From contig SUVI01000070.1 of the NCBI GenBank assembly GCA_015062085.1, positions 1-18,681 of the forward strand: a DNA stretch of 18,681 bases, read 5' to 3'. This DNA is from Planctomycetaceae bacterium. Lineage in GTDB: Bacteria; Planctomycetota; Planctomycetia; Pirellulales; Thermoguttaceae. The notes beneath the pieces are model-generated. The model did not search any database. It was not told the origin of the DNA and saw nothing but the letters and a program-made list of their open reading frames with translations. Positions 13,156-18,681 of the stretch are shown here, piece after piece. The first letter of the stretch is position 1. The number at the start of each line of letters is the position of its first letter. A program made the translations under genes and the position numbers.

Positions 13156-15429
13156 TTGCTATACGGATATTCGCTCGAAGTTAAAGAGCAAATACGTCAG
13201 GCCATTAATATCGTGGACCTGGCAGGGGAATACATCCAGCTGACGCCGAAAGGCAGGATCTACGTTGGATTGTGTCCCTGGCATGACGATTCCAAACCGA
13301 GTTTACAGATAGATCCGGAACGACAGACGTTCCGCTGCTGGGTCTGTGCTGACGGCGGCGACATTTTTTCCTTCATGATGAAGATCGAAAATGTCTCATT
13401 TCCAGAAGCACTTCAAATGCTTGCGGAACGTGCGGGAATCGAATTGCCGAAGCCGTCGGCGAAACGTCATTCTCACCAAAAGACGCTCAGTCCATTTTTG
13501 GGCAAGGGGGCGAATGGAGCAGCCAATGCCTCTCCTTCTGCCACAGAGAGCAACGACGAAATTTCTTCCTATTCAGGAAAAAAGCGGCTTCATGAGGCGG
13601 CATTTTGGGCAGAAACGGAGTATTTTGAATACTTCAAGTCTCTGCCGGAGACACACCTTGCAAAAATCTATCTGGCAGAGCGCGGCATTTCGGCAGAAAA
13701 TGTGGAAAAATTCCGCATCGGTTTTGCGCCGGATGCGTGGAACTGGCTGGAAAACAGAGCAGGGGGCAAACCAGAGCTCGTGAAAGACCTTTGCACGACT
13801 GGTTATCTTGGGTACTCCCAGGAACGGCGATCGTATTTTGAGCGATTTCGCGGCCGGCTGCTCTTTCCGATCCACGATCCACGCGGCCGAAGTGTCGGAA
13901 TCGGCGGACGCGTGATTCCTGGGATCCCGACGATGAACGAGTCGGCGAAGTACCTCAATACACCGGAGACTCCGCTTTTTTCGAAGCACCGTCTCCTTTA
14001 CGGTCTGGACCTTGCGCGAAGATCCATCCAGAAGAAAAAGCGCGTCCTAGTCATGGAAGGATACACGGATACGATCATTGCGCACCAGTACGGTTTTACG
14101 GAATCGGTCGCAGTCCTCGGTACAGCTTTGGGGGTGGATCACATTCGCATGCTGAACCGGATCGCGGATACGATCTATCTGGTCCTGGACGGTGATGAAG
14201 CAGGTCAGCGGCGAGCGGCTCAGGTCCTGGAACTTTTCGTTGCCGAGAAGACAGACGTCCAGATCCTGACGCTTCCGGAAGAGAACGATCCGGCAGAATA
14301 CCTGGCGGAATACGGAGCAGAGGCGTTTGAGGAGCTGCTTCAGACCCGCACGAACGACGCGCTGACGCATGCGTTCCTTCTGCATACGCGCAATTTGGAT
14401 TTTCACAATATCCATCAGTCGGAACAGGCGCTCGAGAAACTGTTGGAACTGATAGCGCAGGGAAAGAAACGTTCCGGCGGGAATGATTTTGGCGTACTTT
14501 CCTTCCGGGAAGAAAAGATGCTTCAGCAGTTAGCGTTTTCATTTTCGATCTCTGAAGATTTTTTGCGTCGGAAACTTCGTGAGATCTGCGAAAAAACACG
14601 CCATGAAGCACGCATGCGTTCCCAATGGCAGGAACAGCGGGAAGCGCAGAGTCAAATCCGCGAACTGATCACAGCAAAGCGTCCCATTCCGCAGAGCACT
14701 TCGGACCGGCCGGCTGATTTTCGGCTGGATGAGACGGAAGCCTACGCGGGAGATGAAGAACTTTTTTTTGACGATATACCGGAGTTTGAGGGAGTTTTCA
14801 CAGAAAACCGTCCTCAGAGTTCCGTCGGTGCGGGAGATGCCGGCACGTTAGAAGAGGATCCATGGACCCTTCCGGAACTGACGGCAACCGATTACTCCCA
14901 GACTCCGACACTTTTGACTCAGGAGGCTTTTGATCTGCATGCAGACGAGCTGGACTGGGCGATTTTCGGCAAAATGAATGCTTGGGAGAAGGAGATCGTC
15001 GAGATCCTCTTCGCTTGGCCGTCCCTTTTGCCGGAGGTTCGCAGCCGCACGACACCGGAACGGTTTCTGTACGTGCCGGCACGTGAACTTTTTTTGAGAA
15101 TGTGTGAAATGGCGGACGAAGGAAAGGAAGCCGATTTCACGCTTTTACTGACTTCGTTTGAATCAGAGACCATGAAGCGGTGGATGATCCAGACGGAAGC
15201 GGATTCGATCTGGAATCAGGAAAAGAGAACGGAAGAAGAAGTTTTACGGCTTTTGGACGCCGTCATGGCCAGCTTTGAGCAATTTTACCTCACGAGCCGG
15301 AAGCCGCAGGATCTTTCGATCTTCCATTCCACAGGACTGAATCGGGATCAAAAACTTGACCTGCTGGAACAGCTGATCCAGGAAAAGCAGCGCAAATACG
15401 GGATCCGTTCCGCAAGTCAGGAATCGTGA
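13156..15429 (+). CDS. dnaG: DNA primase
   Basis: DnaG makes RNA primers at the replication fork. At 757 residues it is longer than the usual 580-620. The CHC2 zinc finger uses Cys40, His43, Cys61 and Cys64. A low-complexity linker (about 100-140) leads to the catalytic core, with RGRLLFPIHDPRG (232-244), NESAKYLNTPETPLF (261-275), the TOPRIM EGYTD (301-305) and DGDEAG (345-350). After about residue 500 an acidic, poorly conserved linker precedes a helical C-terminal domain expected to bind the DnaB helicase. The start is TTG at 13156: an in-frame stop lies upstream at 13123, no ATG fits, and the first residues (YSLEVKEQIRQAINIVDL) begin the domain normally. A G-run serves as a weak ribosome site. 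rpoD follows 128 bp downstream. Confidence 0.96.
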   Translation: MLYGYSLEVKEQIRQAINIVDLAGEYIQLTPKGRIYVGLCPWHDDSKPSLQIDPERQTFRCWVCADGGDIFSFMMKIENVSFPEALQMLAERAGIELPKPSAKRHSHQKTLSPFLGKGANGAANASPSATESNDEISSYSGKKRLHEAAFWAETEYFEYFKSLPETHLAKIYLAERGISAENVEKFRIGFAPDAWNWLENRAGGKPELVKDLCTTGYLGYSQERRSYFERFRGRLLFPIHDPRGRSVGIGGRVIPGIPTMNESAKYLNTPETPLFSKHRLLYGLDLARRSIQKKKRVLVMEGYTDTIIAHQYGFTESVAVLGTALGVDHIRMLNRIADTIYLVLDGDEAGQRRAAQVLELFVAEKTDVQILTLPEENDPAEYLAEYGAEAFEELLQTRTNDALTHAFLLHTRNLDFHNIHQSEQALEKLLELIAQGKKRSGGNDFGVLSFREEKMLQQLAFSFSISEDFLRRKLREICEKTRHEARMRSQWQEQREAQSQIRELITAKRPIPQSTSDRPADFRLDETEAYAGDEELFFDDIPEFEGVFTENRPQSSVGAGDAGTLEEDPWTLPELTATDYSQTPTLLTQEAFDLHADELDWAIFGKMNAWEKEIVEILFAWPSLLPEVRSRTTPERFLYVPARELFLRMCEMADEGKEADFTLLLTSFESETMKRWMIQTEADSIWNQEKRTEEEVLRLLDAVMASFEQFYLTSRKPQDLSIFHSTGLNRDQKLDLLEQLIQEKQRKYGIRSASQES

Positions 15430-15464
15430 GTTTCAGCACCTCACACAGGAGACAGACACACCGG

Positions 15465-15504
15465 CCGTTTTTTATTGGGGGCATCGCCAAAGGGTGAAAA
15501 ACGG
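15465..15504 (+). other. structured spacer hairpin between dnaG and rpoD
   Basis: CCGTTTTT (15465-15472) pairs perfectly with AAAAACGG (15497-15504), and inside it TTGG (15475-15478) pairs with CCAA (15487-15490). No U-run follows, so it is not a standard terminator. It may be a processing or stabilising element setting the relative output of dnaG and rpoD. Confidence 0.5.
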
Positions 15505-15557
15505 AACGGTACATTCGATTGGAACCTAAAGTATCATGGAAGATACAAGGAGGAAAC

Positions 15558-17279
15558 GTGAATCTGTTTGACAGCAAAGTCCAGCCTCTCGTGGAACGCG
15601 GCAAGCAGCAGGGATACCTCACTTACAGTGAGATCAAGCATTCCTTGGCAGGTGAACATCTGAGCGAGCCGGAGATGCAGGAATTGAACATTCTGCTGGA
15701 AAAAGAAGGCATTCTTCTGAGTGAAAAAGCCGTAGACCGGGCGATCTATCAGAATTCGGTCGCCGCGATCGAGGAGATCGACGATACGGAGGACTACCCC
15801 TCCGACATGCCTCTCACCTCCGGAAAACTCCGTGACGAAGATGATTACTACGAAGATGAAGGGGAGAATTACCTCTGGAACGACCTTCCGGAAGACAACG
15901 TTTCCCGTTCCGGACTTGACCCGGTGCGGACTTACATGTCGCAAATGGCAGAGATCCCGCTTTTCTCGCGTGAGGAAGAGATGCGTCTTGCCCGAAAGAT
16001 CGAACGTCTGCGCAAAAAATTCCGTCTCGCGATCCTGAACAGCCGGGTCTGCATGCGTCATACGATCAACACGCTGAAAAAAGTGCATCGCGGCACGCTT
16101 CCATTCGACCGGACGATCAAGGTCTCCATTACCGAAGAGCTGCGCAAGGATCAGATCATGGCGAGAATGCCGGAAAACCTCGCGACTCTCGACGTTCTTT
16201 CCAGCCGAAGCTGCGTGATGTTCCGAACACTGATCTCGAAAACGAGCACGCCCGCGGAAAAAGAACACGCCAGAAAACAGTTCCTGAATGCACGTCGGAA
16301 AATGCTCCGGCTGGTCGAAGAACTGAGTCTCCGGACACGCAGGATCTACGCAATGATGAACCAGGTCGAGCAGCTCTCGAATCGGATGACGGCATTGCGC
16401 AGCGCACTGCGAAACAGCCGCGGTCTCTCCTCGATGCGGCGTCAGCAGCTGCGTCGGGAACTGTTTGACCTGATGATGCTCACGCACGACAGTCCGGAAG
16501 GTCTCGCACGACGAGTCGCGTCGATGAAGCAGATCTCGAAAGAATACGATGAAGCGAAAAGTCAGCTCACGCGCGGCAATCTGCGTCTCGTGGTCTCCGT
16601 AGCGAAAAAGTACCGGAATCGCGGTCTGAGTTTCCTCGATCTGATCCAGGAAGGGAACACTGGCCTGATGCGTGCCGTGGACAAATACGAATACCGCCGC
16701 GGTTTCAAATTCTCGACGTACGCGACTTGGTGGATCCGTCAGGCGATCACACGCGCGATCTCCGAACAGGCCCGTACTATCCGCATCCCGGTCCACATCA
16801 TCGATCTGGTCACGAAAATGCGTCACACACAGCAGCGTCTCCAGCAGGAACTCGGCAGGGAACCCACCCGGGAAGAGACGGCTTTTGCGTCCAATATCTC
16901 GCTGGAAGAGTTCAGCAGAGTCGAGAGTTTCTCCAGAAATCCGATCAGTCTGAATCGTCCGATCGGCGAAAATGACGATAACTGTTTCATGGAATTCATG
17001 AACGACACGCGGACAGAAAAACCGGAGGCAGTCGCAGCGAATGAGATGCTCCGCGACAAACTGGAGGCGGTCCTGATGACGCTCGCGCCCCGAGAACGCG
17101 AGATCATCCGGATGCGCTACGGTCTGACAGACGGATACAATTACACACTGGAGGAACTGGGTAAAATTTTCCGGGTCACTCGTGAGCGTATCCGCCAGAT
17201 CGAAACGAAAGCGATGAAAAAACTTCAGAATCCGAACCGCATCGCACAGCTTGCCGGATTCCTTGAAAAGGTCCAGTGA
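15558..17279 (+). CDS. rpoD: primary sigma factor RpoD (sigma-70, group 1)
   Basis: This is the vegetative sigma factor, 573 residues. I choose GTG at 15558 because a full AAGGAGG (15547-15553) lies 4 bases upstream. The open frame reaches a TTG at 15519 that would translate this ribosome site. Residues 1-75 resemble region 1.1 ([12 protein letters not shown]). An acidic stretch leads to region 1.2 ([21 protein letters not shown], 121-141). About 190 residues of helical, Arg-rich insert follow, comparable to the non-conserved region of E. coli sigma-70. Region 2 is 336-410 ([41 protein letters not shown]), with the -10 reading helix intact. Region 3 follows, and region 4.2 (530-556, [18 protein letters not shown]) reads the -35 box. 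Promoters in this window with TTGACA-like and TATAAT-like boxes fit this factor. Confidence 0.96.
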   Translation: MNLFDSKVQPLVERGKQQGYLTYSEIKHSLAGEHLSEPEMQELNILLEKEGILLSEKAVDRAIYQNSVAAIEEIDDTEDYPSDMPLTSGKLRDEDDYYEDEGENYLWNDLPEDNVSRSGLDPVRTYMSQMAEIPLFSREEEMRLARKIERLRKKFRLAILNSRVCMRHTINTLKKVHRGTLPFDRTIKVSITEELRKDQIMARMPENLATLDVLSSRSCVMFRTLISKTSTPAEKEHARKQFLNARRKMLRLVEELSLRTRRIYAMMNQVEQLSNRMTALRSALRNSRGLSSMRRQQLRRELFDLMMLTHDSPEGLARRVASMKQISKEYDEAKSQLTRGNLRLVVSVAKKYRNRGLSFLDLIQEGNTGLMRAVDKYEYRRGFKFSTYATWWIRQAITRAISEQARTIRIPVHIIDLVTKMRHTQQRLQQELGREPTREETAFASNISLEEFSRVESFSRNPISLNRPIGENDDNCFMEFMNDTRTEKPEAVAANEMLRDKLEAVLMTLAPREREIIRMRYGLTDGYNYTLEELGKIFRVTRERIRQIETKAMKKLQNPNRIAQLAGFLEKVQ

Positions 17280-17332
17280 TCCCAGCGAAATACCTCGCAG
17301 AAAACGAAGCAAAACGAAATGAAACGAAACGA

Positions 17333-17370
17333 AAATCCTGTCGCGATTTTTTCCCGGCAGGATTTCGTTT
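17333..17370 (+). terminator. terminator after rpoD
   Basis: AAATCCTGTCG (17333-17343) pairs with CGGCAGGATTT (17355-17365) through 11 bp with one wobble. An 11-base loop contains T6, and a short CGTTTTC follows. It lies between convergent rpoD and trpA and may act in both directions. Confidence 0.7.
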
Positions 17371-17435
17371 TCAAAAACAGGCTCATTCTGCCATACACAC
17401 GGAATACCGGTACGCGGAACGCCTCTGTATTTTCT

Positions 17436-18212
17436 TTAGAGACGGAGCAGGGCGTCTTTCATGCTCTTGATAAATTTTCCCACCTCCGGAACAGCCTCAC
17501 GGCCGAGCATTTCGACCCGGCTCATGAGGGCTGATCCCACGATCACCCCATCTGCAATACTTGCGGCTTTTTCAGCCAGCTCCGGCGTCGAGATCCCGAC
17601 TCCAACAGCACACGGAATATCCGAGACCTCACGTACCGCCTTCACGATGGAAGCCAGATCCGCAGAGATCCTGTTTCCCATTCCGGTGATTCCCAGACCT
17701 GAGACGACGTAAAGAAACCCTTCCGCTTCCCTAGCGATCATGGCGATCCTTCCGCAGGACGTCGGCGCGACCATGGAGATCAGCGCAATACCGTATTCTC
17801 GGCAAAGCGGGAGAAACTCTTCCCTCTCCTCAAACGGAAGGTCCGGGAGGATCAGCCCCTCGATCCCGATTTCGGCACAGGTCCGGATAAAACGTTCCGC
17901 ATCGCAGGAAAACACGACATTTGCGTAGGTCATGAAGACAAGCGGGACCGTCAGCTCTTTTCGGAGTTTCCGCACAAGATCAAAAATCTTATCCGTCGTC
18001 GTTCCGGCAGCCAAAGCCCGAGCATTCGCGCCCTGAATGACGGGGCCTTCTGCAGTCGGATCGGAAAACGGGATCCCCAGTTCGATCAGATCCGCTCCGT
18101 TCTTCACGGCTTCACGCACCAGTCTCTCCGTCGTTTCCAGATCTGGATCGCCGCAGGTAATGAACGGAATGAATGCTTTCCCTTTTTCAAATGCTTTCCT
18201 TAAATTACTCAT
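17436..18212 (-). CDS. trpA: tryptophan synthase alpha chain
   Basis: TrpA cleaves indole-3-glycerol phosphate to indole and glyceraldehyde 3-phosphate and channels indole to TrpB. The 258-residue TIM barrel carries [12 protein letters not shown] (17-28), [17 protein letters not shown] (44-60), [43 protein letters not shown] and GVIVGSALM, all typical. The catalytic Glu is Glu44. The position equivalent to the second catalytic acid, Asp60 of E. coli, is Glu55 here. The SDPTAEGP form resembles clostridial TrpA proteins as I remember them. The ATG overlaps the trpB stop codon region by 8 bp, with GGGAGGAG inside the trpB end as its ribosome site, so the two are translationally coupled. It converges with rpoD. 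Confidence 0.95.
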   Translation of the reverse strand: MSNLRKAFEKGKAFIPFITCGDPDLETTERLVREAVKNGADLIELGIPFSDPTAEGPVIQGANARALAAGTTTDKIFDLVRKLRKELTVPLVFMTYANVVFSCDAERFIRTCAEIGIEGLILPDLPFEEREEFLPLCREYGIALISMVAPTSCGRIAMIAREAEGFLYVVSGLGITGMGNRISADLASIVKAVREVSDIPCAVGVGISTPELAEKAASIADGVIVGSALMSRVEMLGREAVPEVGKFIKSMKDALLRL

Positions 18213-18681
18213 GGATCTCCTCCCCTCTGTATCTTGCGATCGATGCGCAGTCTTTATCGCCGCGGCCGGAGATCGTCACGACAATGAGTTTCTCTTTTTC
18301 CATGGCGGGAGCCAGTTTCACCGCATACGCGACAGCGTGCGCCGACTCGATCGCCGGAATGATCCCCTCCGTTTTGGAAAGGAGTTCAAAAGCATTCACC
18401 GCCTCTTCATCCGTCACGGGCACGTACTCCGCCCTCCCAATATCGTGCAGATTCGCGTGTTCCGGACCGATCCCGGGATAATCCAGACCTGCGGAGATCG
18501 AATAAACGGGCGCGATCTGCCCATACGCATCCTGACAGAAATACGATTTCATCCCGTGAAAGATCCCGAGCCTTCCTGTACTGATCGTCGCGGCGGTCTC
18601 GAAGGAATCGATCCCCCTTCCCGCAGCCTCACATCCGATGAGCCGGACCTGCGGATCGCCGATAAAATGCCGAAAGCTCCC
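18205..18681 (-). CDS. trpB: tryptophan synthase beta chain, 3' part (truncated by window edge)
   Basis: The frame is open to the right edge and encodes the last 158 residues of TrpB, the PLP enzyme that condenses indole with serine. Recognisable segments are [15 protein letters not shown], the [11 protein letters not shown] loop, [16 protein letters not shown], the [14 protein letters not shown] stretch, [11 protein letters not shown] and the glycine-rich SGRGDKD near the C-terminus. The start and the catalytic lysine lie outside the window. An internal ATG at 18552 is not the true start, because conserved TrpB sequence continues upstream of it. It precedes and overlaps trpA. Confidence 0.96.
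   Translation of the reverse strand, partial: GSFRHFIGDPQVRLIGCEAAGRGIDSFETAATISTGRLGIFHGMKSYFCQDAYGQIAPVYSISAGLDYPGIGPEHANLHDIGRAEYVPVTDEEAVNAFELLSKTEGIIPAIESAHAVAYAVKLAPAMEKEKLIVVTISGRGDKDCASIARYRGEEIHE

Noticed and set aside
15519..15557. TTG start of rpoD at 15519.
   Set aside because: A full AAGGAGG sits directly before GTG at 15558 and would otherwise be inside the coding sequence.
15534..17312. A 592-residue open frame antisense to rpoD, and similar long antisense frames over DUF1015 (8417-9559) and mqnD (9685-10605).
   Set aside because: They mirror strongly conserved genes on the other strand, have no recognisable domains, and follow from codon usage that avoids stops on the antisense strand.

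Overview
The window reads as part of a planctomycete (PVC-group) chromosome of moderate GC. The assignment rests on protein style. There is an EF-hand lipoprotein with a short beta-rich tail, a secreted HEAT-repeat protein with an N-terminal small-barrel-like segment, an extended DnaG with the planctomycete-type zinc finger (CPWHDDSKPSL), a primary sigma factor with a long insert, DUF1015, and the futalosine-pathway enzyme MqnD. No mobile element, CRISPR array, tRNA or rRNA was seen. Functional calls come from recognised motifs, not from database searches.

Layout. 1-332 is AT-rich intergenic DNA with several short dyads. 333-1586 (-) is a Wzx-like flippase. 1675-2286 (-) is an EF-hand lipoprotein with its own promoter and terminator. 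2689-5024 (+) is a three-gene run: rpe (ribulose-phosphate 3-epimerase), a phosphoglycerate-mutase-like protein that has lost both catalytic histidines, and an Mrp/Nbp35-type Fe-S carrier ATPase. 5164-6150 (-) is a BASS/YfeH-like transporter. 6195-9541 (-) is an apparent operon DUF1015-parA-parB. 9727-10608 (-) is mqnD. 10816-12849 (+) is ispD plus the HEAT-repeat protein. 13156-17279 (+) is dnaG-rpoD, the core of the classical macromolecular-synthesis operon. 17436-18681 (-) is trpA and the 3' part of trpB, which runs off the right edge.

The most striking feature is chromosome segregation. Besides ParA and ParB there are four strong parS sites (5146, 6166, 9686, 12857) and two degenerate ones over about 7.7 kb. 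All four strong sites lie within about 25 bp 3' of a stop codon. The site after parB is built into that gene's intrinsic terminator hairpin. A degenerate site abuts the -35 box of the putative DUF1015-parA-parB promoter. This suggests a parS cluster of the origin-proximal kind and possible ParB control of its own operon. No dnaA gene or DnaA-box cluster is visible, so an origin is not claimed.

Other points of interest are the pseudo-phosphatase beside rpe and mrp, a roughly 145-residue acidic insert in ParB, an Asp-to-Glu change at a catalytic position of TrpA, a lineage-style insert in Rpe, a structured dnaG-rpoD spacer, and a strong excess of GATC tied to codon context.
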